Part shown: positions 1-6,447 of the stretch, piece after piece
How the letters are laid out: each line of letters begins with the position of its first letter
How positions within the stretch are numbered: the stretch's first letter is position 1
Source: Micavibrio sp. UBA1664
GTDB taxonomy: Bacteria > Pseudomonadota > Alphaproteobacteria > Micavibrionales > UBA1664
Assembly: GCA_002320485.1 (NCBI GenBank)
Contig: DCKW01000093.1
Location: 1 to 7,663, forward strand
Reading direction: 5' to 3'
Length of the DNA stretch: 7,663 nucleotides
Position numbers and translations under genes: made by a program
Notes under the pieces: generated by a model
Databases searched by the model: none
Told to the model about the DNA's origin: nothing
The model's input: only the letters and a program-made list of their open reading frames with translations

Positions 1-885
1 TGCCGGAATCGGGCCTGTCCCCATAACGGCAGGATCTACCCCTGCGGTCGCCCAAGATTTTATTGCAGCAAGGGGTTTTAAACCGCGTTTATCCGCTTCG
101 CTTTTGCGCATCAGCATAACCAATGCGGCACCATCGTTTAGACCGGATGCATTGGCCGCCGTCACTGTGCCATCCTTTTTAAATGCAGGTCGCAATTTTG
201 CCAATCCCTCGATGGTCACACCTTCTCGCGGAAACTCATCCATCTCGAATACAAACTCATCGATTTTCCCCTTGATAACAAAGGGCATTATCTCATTCTT
301 GAATTTACCGCTCTTTATTGCCGCTTCGGCTTTATTTTGGGAGGATACGGCAAACTTGTCCTGTTCCTCTCTGCTAATCTCAAATTCTTGTGCAATATTT
401 TCTGCCGTGATGCCCATGTGATAGTCGTTAAATACATCCCATAAGCCGTCCTTAATCATGGTATCTGTCATTTTGACATCACCAAATTTCGTACCGTTGC
501 GCATATGCACACAGTGCGGGGACATGCTCATGTTTTCCTGTCCACCCGCAAGGACGATTGTCGCATCACCGTTCATGATGGATTGCATTCCCATTGCCAC
601 GGCACGCAATCCGGATCCGCAAACTTGATTGATTGTAAGGGCCGTTTTATCACTCCCTATTCCTGCGGCAATCGCCGCCTGCCGTGCCGGATTTTGCCCA
701 CAACCGGCAGTCAGCACCTGACCCATAATCACATCATCAACATCATCCACCGCAACATTTGTATTTTCGAGAATGTTGCGTATGAGGGCCGCCCCCAATT
801 CGTGAGCGGGTATTGACGAAAGTGCCCCGCCAAAATTTCCGATAGCGGTTCTTTTTGCGGCAACGATGACGACTGGATCGGACAT
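1..885 (-). CDS. phaA: Acetyl-CoA acetyltransferase (thiolase), 3'-truncated by window edge
   Basis: Biosynthetic-type thiolase that condenses two acetyl-CoA into acetoacetyl-CoA, the first step of polyhydroxybutyrate synthesis; cytoplasmic. I translated this frame by hand: 295 codons are open from the ATG at 885 to the left edge, about three quarters of the usual 390-395 residues. The N-terminus MSDPVVIVAAKRTAIGNFGG is typical of the family. The acylated nucleophile is Cys89 in INQVCGSGLRAV, the same residue number as in Zoogloea thiolase. GGQENMS (about 115-121), the MGITAEN segment and the NASGLNDGAA stretch (about 245-254) are also family hallmarks. The second active-site Cys and the catalytic His lie beyond the edge. 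It follows phaC by 12 bases and its Shine-Dalgarno overlaps the phaC stop, so the two are co-transcribed and probably translationally coupled. A degradative AtoB/FadA-type role is possible, but the phaC linkage favours PhaA. Confidence 0.93.
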   Translation of the reverse strand, partial: MSDPVVIVAAKRTAIGNFGGALSSIPAHELGAALIRNILENTNVAVDDVDDVIMGQVLTAGCGQNPARQAAIAAGIGSDKTALTINQVCGSGLRAVAMGMQSIMNGDATIVLAGGQENMSMSPHCVHMRNGTKFGDVKMTDTMIKDGLWDVFNDYHMGITAENIAQEFEISREEQDKFAVSSQNKAEAAIKSGKFKNEIMPFVIKGKIDEFVFEMDEFPREGVTIEGLAKLRPAFKKDGTVTAANASGLNDGAALVMLMRKSEADKRGLKPLAAIKSWATAGVDPAVMGTGPIPA

Positions 886-893
886 GGCTTAAA

Positions 894-899
894 TCTCCT
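894..899 (-). promoter_or_regulatory. Shine-Dalgarno of phaA overlapping the phaC stop codon
   Basis: AGGAGA on the minus strand lies 8 bases upstream of the phaA ATG and shares two bases with the TAG stop of phaC (898-900). Ribosomes ending phaC therefore finish on the phaA ribosome binding site, an arrangement that usually couples translation of the two genes. Sequence is directly visible; the coupling is inferred. Confidence 0.7.
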
Positions 900-2013
900 A
901 TTTATTATTTTTTACAACGTTACTCTTTTTCAGAAAATCCGCAATCGGTTTCCACAAGGCTTTTCTGGATTTATCACTTGCCATCAGACCAATATGGCCA
1001 GTATCAACGGTCACATATTGTGCGTTTTTTAGATTATTTAGTAACGGTTTAAACGAAGCAGAAGGAACCAGATTGTCCCGCAAACCTCCCGCGATTAAAA
1101 CATCCTTGCCTAATGAGTCGGCCTTTACAGGAACATTATTAACGCACCATCGCCCATCCATAATTTCATTGTCACGATACCAGTCAAATAAACATGTTTG
1201 TATGACCGACAAACTAACCTGCCGACCTTCATTCAGCCAATCCTCCACCCTTACAAAACGCTCAGGATTTGCGATATCGGGAAAACGCCGAAACTTCTTT
1301 ATAACCTGTAGGGGGTCAATCGCCCAGAATAATGATTGCACAAAATCCGTGGGAACAGGCGATGCCATTGCATATGTTTGCATTCCCATGCCCTGCAATC
1401 TCATTTTTTGATCTGGCGTTTGATAGGAAAAATCCCATGGCGGGGCTATCAAAATATGACTGCCTGTTTTATCCTTTAATTCGGGATAGGCCGACAGTAA
1501 TGCTGCAATGATAGTTCCACCCATACAATAACCGATCAGACCTTGAACGGTTTTACCGCTTTCAATCAATTGCATTATAAGCGGCTTTAAATGATCAGTG
1601 ATATAATCATTTAAAGATATATTTTTCGCATCGGGCTCAGCCCAATCAACAATGACGGGCGATAATCCAGACATACATAAGGATGCAGCAAAACTATGAT
1701 CTGCCTCGATATCGAATATACCCCATCTATTGATTAATGAGGGTATGAGTACCACGACCGTATCGTCCTGCCATTCCTGCGCTGTAAGCAAACTCGTTCC
1801 GTTATGCTTTGCCACAACAGTCATTGGGCGATGAAATGGTTTCACGGGGCTGTTATGATACTGCTCCACCCCGTGCAATGCTTCACACAAAATATTCGAT
1901 GATGCAGTAAACATTTCTTTTGTATCGGAGAGGGACGCCATCATAGCGACAGTAGCATTTAAATGTAGCCATAAAGGGCGAGGGCCGGATCGTGTCGGGG
2001 TTTTATGCTGCAT
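898..2013 (-). CDS. phaC: Short poly(3-hydroxyalkanoate) synthase (PhaC-like alpha/beta hydrolase)
   Basis: Predicted to polymerise (R)-3-hydroxyacyl-CoA into PHA at the granule surface. The 371-residue product has the PhaC version of the lipase box, GYCMGG, with nucleophile Cys163, where ordinary alpha/beta hydrolases have Ser. Asp313 in GGLRDN and His340 in TGHIGLM complete the triad. PSLINRWGIFDI (91-102) matches the conserved PhaC strand-loop just before the core. The length fits class III synthases (about 355-370) rather than class I (about 590), and the long class I N-terminal domain is absent; no PhaE partner is present here. The ATG at 2013 is the only start below the in-frame TAA upstream, but its nearest Shine-Dalgarno (GGAG, 2029-2032) is 15 bases away, so initiation looks weak. 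First gene of a phaC-phaA operon and divergent from phaR. A PhaC-like enzyme with another thioester substrate cannot be excluded. Confidence 0.8.
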   Translation of the reverse strand: MQHKTPTRSGPRPLWLHLNATVAMMASLSDTKEMFTASSNILCEALHGVEQYHNSPVKPFHRPMTVVAKHNGTSLLTAQEWQDDTVVVLIPSLINRWGIFDIEADHSFAASLCMSGLSPVIVDWAEPDAKNISLNDYITDHLKPLIMQLIESGKTVQGLIGYCMGGTIIAALLSAYPELKDKTGSHILIAPPWDFSYQTPDQKMRLQGMGMQTYAMASPVPTDFVQSLFWAIDPLQVIKKFRRFPDIANPERFVRVEDWLNEGRQVSLSVIQTCLFDWYRDNEIMDGRWCVNNVPVKADSLGKDVLIAGGLRDNLVPSASFKPLLNNLKNAQYVTVDTGHIGLMASDKSRKALWKPIADFLKKSNVVKNNK

Positions 2014-2053
2014 TAAAAAAATATTTTGCTCCGCGGCATCATTTGTGCATTAA
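2009..2053. promoter_or_regulatory. Candidate PhaR operator region: repeated TGCATTAA in the phaC-phaR intergenic region
   Basis: The eight-base word TGCATTAA occurs at 2009-2016, overlapping the phaC start codon, and again at 2046-2053, in the same orientation with starts 37 bases apart. The 72-base divergent region must hold control signals for both phaC and phaR. PhaR proteins are known to bind their own and phasin promoters, often at TGC-containing sites, so this repeat is a plausible operator. That is inference; I could not assign clear -35/-10 boxes here. Confidence 0.35.
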
Positions 2054-2085
2054 TAATACTATAAAGGAAAGATAGGAGATATATT

Positions 2086-2610
2086 ATGGCACGTCCACGA
2101 AAAAAGGCCGATGATGTTACAATCGTCAAAAAATATGCTAACCGCCGTCTTTATGACACGGGGCGCAGCAGCTATGTCACTCTTGACGACCTGGCCGAAA
2201 TGGTGCGTGAGGGAATTGATTTTAAGGTTGTCGATGCAAAATCCAACAAGGATTTAACCCAATCGGTTTTGACACAAATTATTGTTGAACAGGAAGCTAA
2301 GGAAGATTCTCCGAATTTGTTACCTCAAAATTTCCTTAAAGAAATTATCAAATTTTATGGTGGGAATATGCAGGCCTTTGTCCCCACATATCTGGAGCAG
2401 GCAATGCAGAATTTCGTCCAGTCACAGGAACAAATGCGCGAACAGATGGAAAAATCATTCGGCGGTATCATGCCGATGAGCGCTAAATCATCCATGGAAC
2501 AAATGGAAGATATGACCAAACGTAATGTTGAAATCATGCAAAAAACCATGCAAATGTTCACCCCGTTCGGACAGACATTCAATGCACAGAAAGACAAAAA
2601 AGAGGATTAA
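2086..2610 (+). CDS. phaR: Polyhydroxyalkanoate synthesis repressor PhaR
   Basis: DNA-binding repressor that senses PHA: it holds down PHA genes until nascent polymer titrates it off DNA. The 174-residue protein opens with a basic tail (MARPRKKADD) and the highly conserved PhaR DNA-binding domain, with IVKKYANRRLYDTGRSSYVT at 14-33 and the following DDLAEMVREG. A second region (about residues 50-110, ending KEIIKFYGGNMQAFVPTYLE) matches the PHB accumulation regulatory domain. The C-terminal part (about 111-174) is rich in Met, Gln and Glu, is predicted amphipathic, and contains FGG and MQMFTPFG, as usual for alphaproteobacterial PhaR; it may contact polymer. A good Shine-Dalgarno, AGGAGA at 2074-2079, is 6 bases from the ATG. 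It diverges from phaC, the classic arrangement for a regulator of its neighbour. Length and motifs are complete, with no sign of damage. Confidence 0.95.
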   Translation: MARPRKKADDVTIVKKYANRRLYDTGRSSYVTLDDLAEMVREGIDFKVVDAKSNKDLTQSVLTQIIVEQEAKEDSPNLLPQNFLKEIIKFYGGNMQAFVPTYLEQAMQNFVQSQEQMREQMEKSFGGIMPMSAKSSMEQMEDMTKRNVEIMQKTMQMFTPFGQTFNAQKDKKED

Positions 2611-2624
2611 AAATCCTCTTTTTT
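2596..2624. terminator. Bidirectional rho-independent terminator between convergent genes
   Basis: A 13-bp perfect stem (2596-2608 with 2612-2624) around a three-base loop, with core AAGAGGATT/AATCCTCTT. It is flanked by a T-run on the plus strand and an A-run that becomes a T-run on the minus strand, so it can stop both phaR (plus) and the converging gene at 2634 (minus). The 5' arm is made of the last phaR codons and the first base of its stop codon, so the hairpin is partly coding. Confidence 0.85.
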
Positions 2625-2633
2625 TATTATTTT

Positions 2634-4862
2634 TTAAAGGGACTCGATTGAGTCTGTAAGACGTTTTCGCATATCGCGCGCCACTTCAAATGTCCTCATA
2701 CCTGCCTCATGTGCCAGTGCGTAAAACATTCCTTTATGTGTGAAAAACAGGATGGAGGCACCGGTTCCCTTTCCGTTTTTATCAATACAGGAAATATCGG
2801 CGGCCTTCACAGAAATAGTATTGACGACCATGTCCTCGACGTTTTGTGCGAATTGTCCGTCACAACGGGATTGTGTTTTTTCAATATATTTGGCGACAGA
2901 GGTTTCAAAGGCGGATGCATCTGCCATTCGGCTTTGCTCTCCACTTCCATAAACCACGCCTGTGTCCCACCGAAAGGCCGCAAAATCGGGGCCTGAAACG
3001 CGTGCGATTTTTTCCACATTGCCGACAAGAGGAATATCAGCAGTTTTCACAAGTTTAGGAATATCATCACTGACAAGAGTTTGTCCGCCACCTTGTTGTT
3101 TTTTTGCGACATCCTGCTGCGGTGCGGAAGCTTCCGCGACATTTGCGTTAGAAGGTTTGATATTTTGCTTGGGTTTTGCGGCAATTTTTACGGCTTCCGG
3201 TGATTTGACAGGGGTAGTATCGGCGGCGGGCACATCGTTCCATTCTACCTTTAATGGTGTAGTCTGATTGTTATCCTGATACGCGCTTAACTGATCTTCC
3301 AGATTAGCTTTTTCCGTTGTCATGGTCAGCAATTTTTGCTCCATGTCTTTCAATTGCATTGCCATATCATCATCCGATGAAGCAGAGGCAGTTTCACGAT
3401 TTTGATCAGACGTTTGCGCCAATTGCCGCTCCAATTCAGATGCTTTTTCATTCGCCTCGCCCAATTTTATTTGCGCTTCTTTCAAACGCTGTTGTAACTG
3501 GGCAATTTCGGCTGTGGTTGCCTCGACATCCTGAGTCTCGCTCTCGGCCACACGTGATTCCGCATAAGCCAGTTTACGCATCAAATCCGCTTTCTCCGCC
3601 TCCAGTTTTTCAATGTCGGCAATCAGATTTTTATTATCTTCAGGCTTTACCGCGTTTTTCGCATTCAGTTTTTCCTCCTGCAAAAGACGTTGGTATTCAT
3701 CCCGCTCGGCCCGAAATGTTGCCGCCGCAGTCTCTGCCTCGGCAAGACGCCGTGAAATCTCGCTGTCACTTGCCGTCATATCAGGAATTGCTGCAGGCAC
3801 TTCCTTAATCACTTCTTTCACGACCACCTCAGGTGCACGTGCGTTCAAATCTGCCACTTCTTTTGTTTTGACTTGTAACTGAGCTTCATATTGGTCACGC
3901 TCAGCCTTTAAAGCGGCTGTTTGGTTTTCCATTTCAGCCAACTCCTCGCGCATAGCAACGCTTTCATTGCTGACTGCCGACAACTTTGCCAATTGGGCTT
4001 TTGTTTGCTCCAACGAATATTTCAATGTTTCGTTTTGCTGGGTCAATTGTGCAATCTGGGCATCCCGCTCTTGAACGACACGTGATAGGTCTGGATTCAC
4101 TGACTGGTTAGCCGCCTTTAAATTTGTTTCTAGGGACTGTATCTGCGTCAATAGATCAGTATTCCGCTTTTCGGAATCCGCCAGTTGCTGAACCAATGCT
4201 TGTCTTTCACTTGCTGATACGGATGATGTTTGCTCAACGATTTGTTGTTGCTGTTGATCGCGTGCCATCAACTCCTGTGTTAAACGTTTATTTTCCGCAA
4301 GCAATGATTCCATGCGCGCATTCTGTTCGACAGCGGCTGTTGCCGTCCCTGCGGCGGCAGGGGCCATAGTTTGCACCGCTGTTTGCGGATCTGCGATGCC
4401 CAGACATTTGGACAGATCACCATAGGCAAAATCATATCCGCCGATATCCAGTGAAAATTTCTCGTTATCAATTGTTACATCAAGGTTACTGCCATTACGC
4501 ATCGCACGAAATAGCGGTTGATCGTTCCCAACACGCAATATGATAACCCGAGAAGAGGCCGGTTTAATTGCATATTGGCGCGTTGCGTCGCCGACTTGCA
4601 ATAAAACAGGGTAAGGGCGCGTCACATCGAATGCATCCCGTTGAAAATCAAGCGCCACAGTTCCCTCACCGCGTGCATTTTGCGCAAGCGTCAAAACGGC
4701 GTTGGCCTCAAATGTTCGTGCGGCCGTACAATAGGGAGTTTCCGCCTCCACCTTTTTGACCTGCCAATCAGATTGCCCCGCAAGTGTCCTTGACCATCCC
4801 TGTGATGCCAACCCACCCAAGGCGGATGCCATCAACATTGTTGATAATAAAAGCTTCTTCAT
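2634..4862 (-). CDS. Exported coiled-coil protein of unknown function
   Basis: I do not recognise this 742-residue protein. Residues 1-22 form a signal peptide (MKK, hydrophobic LLLSTMLMASALGGLA, likely cut near LAS-QGW), so it should be periplasmic or surface-exposed. Residues about 30-155 are a globular, beta-rich domain framed by Cys45 and Cys153. Residues about 180-345 and 365-530 are long heptad-rich coiled coils full of Gln, Glu, Lys and Ala, separated by a VVVKEVIKEVPAAIP break. A Pro/Lys/Ala linker (about 535-600) leads to a C-terminal globular domain (about 600-742) with Cys667 and Cys692. The paired cysteines suggest disulfides in each end domain. Its Shine-Dalgarno GGAGG is 11 bases before the ATG, slightly far. 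It has its own promoter at 4911-4939 and ends at the shared terminator. A structural or scaffolding role in the envelope is inference. The N-domain's pattern (Trp then paired Cys) loosely recalls IalB-like domains, but I would not assign that. Confidence 0.85.
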   Translation of the reverse strand: MKKLLLSTMLMASALGGLASQGWSRTLAGQSDWQVKKVEAETPYCTAARTFEANAVLTLAQNARGEGTVALDFQRDAFDVTRPYPVLLQVGDATRQYAIKPASSRVIILRVGNDQPLFRAMRNGSNLDVTIDNEKFSLDIGGYDFAYGDLSKCLGIADPQTAVQTMAPAAAGTATAAVEQNARMESLLAENKRLTQELMARDQQQQQIVEQTSSVSASERQALVQQLADSEKRNTDLLTQIQSLETNLKAANQSVNPDLSRVVQERDAQIAQLTQQNETLKYSLEQTKAQLAKLSAVSNESVAMREELAEMENQTAALKAERDQYEAQLQVKTKEVADLNARAPEVVVKEVIKEVPAAIPDMTASDSEISRRLAEAETAAATFRAERDEYQRLLQEEKLNAKNAVKPEDNKNLIADIEKLEAEKADLMRKLAYAESRVAESETQDVEATTAEIAQLQQRLKEAQIKLGEANEKASELERQLAQTSDQNRETASASSDDDMAMQLKDMEQKLLTMTTEKANLEDQLSAYQDNNQTTPLKVEWNDVPAADTTPVKSPEAVKIAAKPKQNIKPSNANVAEASAPQQDVAKKQQGGGQTLVSDDIPKLVKTADIPLVGNVEKIARVSGPDFAAFRWDTGVVYGSGEQSRMADASAFETSVAKYIEKTQSRCDGQFAQNVEDMVVNTISVKAADISCIDKNGKGTGASILFFTHKGMFYALAHEAGMRTFEVARDMRKRLTDSIESL

Positions 4863-4910
4863 ATGATTTGTTGCCTCCGGGCACGTTACCCGTTTAAATT
4901 GATATCAGCT

Positions 4911-4939
4911 ATGATAAAGGCTTCGCAAAGGCAGTTCAA
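4911..4939 (-). promoter_or_regulatory. Sigma70-type promoter for the coiled-coil protein gene
   Basis: On the minus strand TTGAAC (4934-4939) is followed after exactly 17 bases by TATCAT (4911-4916). Both hexamers are close to TTGACA/TATAAT. Transcription would start near 4904, giving a leader of about 40 bases before the ATG at 4862. Prediction by inspection only. Confidence 0.6.
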
Positions 4940-4977
4940 AGGATTTTTATGAGAAGTCGTTTCAAGGTAAAAAAGAC

Positions 4978-5112
4978 TTAGGATGATGTTTCGGTTTCTA
5001 CATCATTATATATCCGCACATCATTAATAAAGACGGATGATTGAGCCGATGCAAATTCGCTAAAAATCAAAATCGCGCCATATACGGCTATACACAAATA
5101 TAAAATACGCAT
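4978..5112 (-). CDS. Small exported peptide, 44 residues, unknown function
   Basis: An open frame of 44 codons on the minus strand, ATG at 5110-5112 and TAA at 4978-4980. The product starts MRILYLCIAVYGAILIFSEF, has one basic residue, a hydrophobic core (about 3-17) and an ASA motif at 21-23, which together read as a signal peptide with cleavage before Gln24. The mature part would be only 21 residues, acidic, containing VFINDVRIYNDVE. If it is not cleaved, it would be a single-span membrane miniprotein. There is no Shine-Dalgarno, but a near-consensus promoter ends 10 bases before the ATG, so the mRNA would begin 0-4 bases upstream and be translated as a leaderless message. It lies between prfB and the coiled-coil gene, all on the same strand. 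I do not recognise a family. Its reality rests on promoter placement and the signal-like N-terminus; a chance frame remains possible. Confidence 0.5.
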   Translation of the reverse strand: MRILYLCIAVYGAILIFSEFASAQSSVFINDVRIYNDVETETSS

Positions 5113-5122
5113 GATGGGGGAA

Positions 5123-5151
5123 ATTATAGAAAGTTTTTGATAATTTCGCAA
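5123..5151 (-). promoter_or_regulatory. Near-consensus sigma70 promoter upstream of the 44-residue ORF
   Basis: On the minus strand TTGCGA (5146-5151) is separated by 17 bases from a perfect TATAAT (5123-5128), the strongest promoter-like match in the window. The expected start is around 5115, an A just three bases before the ATG at 5112. It lies after the prfB stop (5172) and reads toward the small ORF and then the coiled-coil gene. Confidence 0.7.
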
Positions 5152-5171
5152 CCATCAATAATTACGCTACG

Positions 5172-6282
5172 TTAAATCGTCTCTTTGCCGAGTTTATAAG
5201 CAAGAGCCCCCTCCAAAAACATGTCAATATCACCATTCAACACTTTGTCGGATTGATTGGTTTCAATATTGGTTCGCAAGTCCTTGATCATCTGGTATGG
5301 CGCCAATACGTAAGACCGAATTTGATGCCCCCAGCCAATTTCGGTTTTCGCCCCATGTGCGTCGGATTTGGCCTGCTCCCGTTTTTGCAATTCAAGCTCA
5401 TAGAGTTTGGCTTTCAACATATTCATGGCCGCATCCTTGTTTTGATGTTGCGACCTCTGGTTCTGGCATGAAACAACGATACCTGACGGTTTATGAGTAA
5501 TACGGACCGCGGAGTCCGTTGTATTTACATGTTGTCCGCCCGCCCCGCTTGATCGATAGGTGTCGATCCGCAAGTCCTTTTCCTCGATTTCGATTTCAAT
5601 TGTATCGCTGATAACAGGGGAGACAGATACGGAGGCAAAACTTGTATGTCGTCGCGCGTTGGAATCGAAAGGCGATATCCGCACAAGGCGATGCACACCG
5701 TTTTCTCCTTTTAACCAGCCATAGGCATTATGACCCTTGATTTGTATTGTGGCGGATTTGATTCCCGCTTCGTCCCCGTCGCTTTGTTCCAGCAATTCTA
5801 TCTTATATCCTTTGCTGTCGGCCCAGCGCGTATACATCCGCAGCAACATATTGGCCCAGTCACAAGCCTCGGTCCCGCCTGCACCGGAATTCACCTCAAG
5901 ATAGGCATCATTCCCGTCCGCTTCACCTGACAGCAGGCTTTCCAGTTCCAGCCTTGCCGCCTTAACCTGCAATTGATCAAGAGTATTTTCGCAATCTGTA
6001 ACGATTGCCTGATCGCCCTCCTCCTCACCCAGCGCTATCATATCTATCGCATCCTGAAGATTTGTCTCGATTTCAGTAACTGTTTCAATATTATTCAGAA
6101 GGGCTGTGCGCTCCTGCATCAAAGATTGCGCTTTTTCGGGATTATTCCACAAATCCGGATCTTCGGTCAGGGCATTTAGTTCATTCAGGCGTTCAAGTGC
6201 AACATCCCATTCAAAGATGCCTCCTCAGCAATACCAGTGATTGCCTGATTGCCTGAACCGTATTTTCCGTATCTGCCTTCAT
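5172..6282 (-). CDS. prfB: Peptide chain release factor 2 (programmed +1 frameshift)
   Basis: Recognises UGA and UAA in the ribosomal A site and releases the finished protein. It is encoded in two frames: 6282-6214 (23 codons, MKADTENT to LLRRHL) then, after a +1 slip over the T at 6213, 6212-5172 (346 codons, beginning EWDVALERL). The joined 369-residue product aligns by eye along its length with E. coli RF2 (365). The stop-recognition tripeptide SPF is at about 203-205 and the catalytic GGQ at about 248-250, within two residues of their E. coli positions; SPF rather than PxT marks RF2, not RF1. The ATG at 6282 is the only start after an in-frame TAG 18 bases upstream; its Shine-Dalgarno is weak. 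An open frame can also be drawn from a TTG at 6152, but that drops the first 43 residues. The start is opposite the divergent lipoprotein gene; no clear terminator follows the stop. Confidence 0.96.
6211..6225 (-). promoter_or_regulatory. RF2 programmed +1 frameshift signal
   Basis: Minus strand reads AGGAGG CAT CTT TGA A. The internal Shine-Dalgarno-like AGGAGG (6220-6225) sits three bases before the slippery CTT (6214-6216), which is followed by the in-frame stop TGA (6211-6213). This spacing is identical to the E. coli prfB site (AGGGGG TAT CTT TGA C). When RF2 is scarce, termination at UGA is slow and the ribosome slips +1, which restores RF2 synthesis: an autoregulatory loop. The site is seen directly; its activity follows from the well-studied family. 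Confidence 0.95.
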
Positions 6283-6326
6283 ATTCGCTACCGCTATCTA
6301 GAATTATCTATAAAAACCTGCCTCCA

Positions 6327-6355
6327 GATATGTTTTTATACACATTGAAAGTCAA
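6327..6355 (-). promoter_or_regulatory. Possible prfB promoter
   Basis: Minus strand TTGACT (6350-6355) with 17 bases to CATATC (6327-6332). The -35 is good and the -10 is poor (three of six). The start would be near 6320, giving a leader of roughly 40 bases. A GGAGG in this leader (about 6321-6325) is not followed by any start codon at a usable distance. Confidence 0.4.
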
Positions 6356-6386
6356 GTATATAATTGAATACTTTACAAGAAACTCT

Positions 6387-6414
6387 TTGTCCCTTAAAAC
6401 CGTTAGGGTAGAAT
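6387..6414 (+). promoter_or_regulatory. Possible promoter of the OmpA-domain lipoprotein gene
   Basis: TTGTCC (6387-6392), 16 bases, then TAGAAT (6409-6414), which matches five of six positions of TATAAT. The start would fall near 6421, about 27 bases before the ATG at 6448. It is divergent from the prfB promoter within a 165-base intergenic region. Confidence 0.45.
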
Positions 6415-6447
6415 ATATACGAATCTGGATTTTGAGGAGAGAAAACC

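Noticed and set aside
104..816. Two plus-strand frames of about 100 codons (104-421 and 505-816)
   Set aside because: They lie antisense to the unmistakable phaA frame, have no Shine-Dalgarno and no recognisable protein features.
2014..2085. Defined promoters for phaC and phaR
   Set aside because: AT-rich -10-like words (TAATAAT, TATTAT, TACTAT) occur, but none pairs with a good -35 at 16-18 bases; the best option, TTGCTC with 19 bases to TAATAA, is too weak to list.
2707..4759. Several plus-strand frames opposite the coiled-coil gene, the longest 163 codons (3317-3808)
   Set aside because: Antisense shadows: the repetitive Gln/Glu/Lys/Ala codons of the coiled coil rarely create stops on the other strand. 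No ribosome sites or domain motifs.
4941..4984. Possible terminator just after the 44-residue ORF (AAGTC ... GACTT)
   Set aside because: Only a five-base stem around a long loop, without a proper GC core; not a credible rho-independent terminator.
6211..6213. Reading the prfB frame break as a sequencing error or pseudogene
   Set aside because: The break falls precisely at the known RF2 recoding site with AGGAGG, CTT and TGA at the right spacing, and both halves match RF2.
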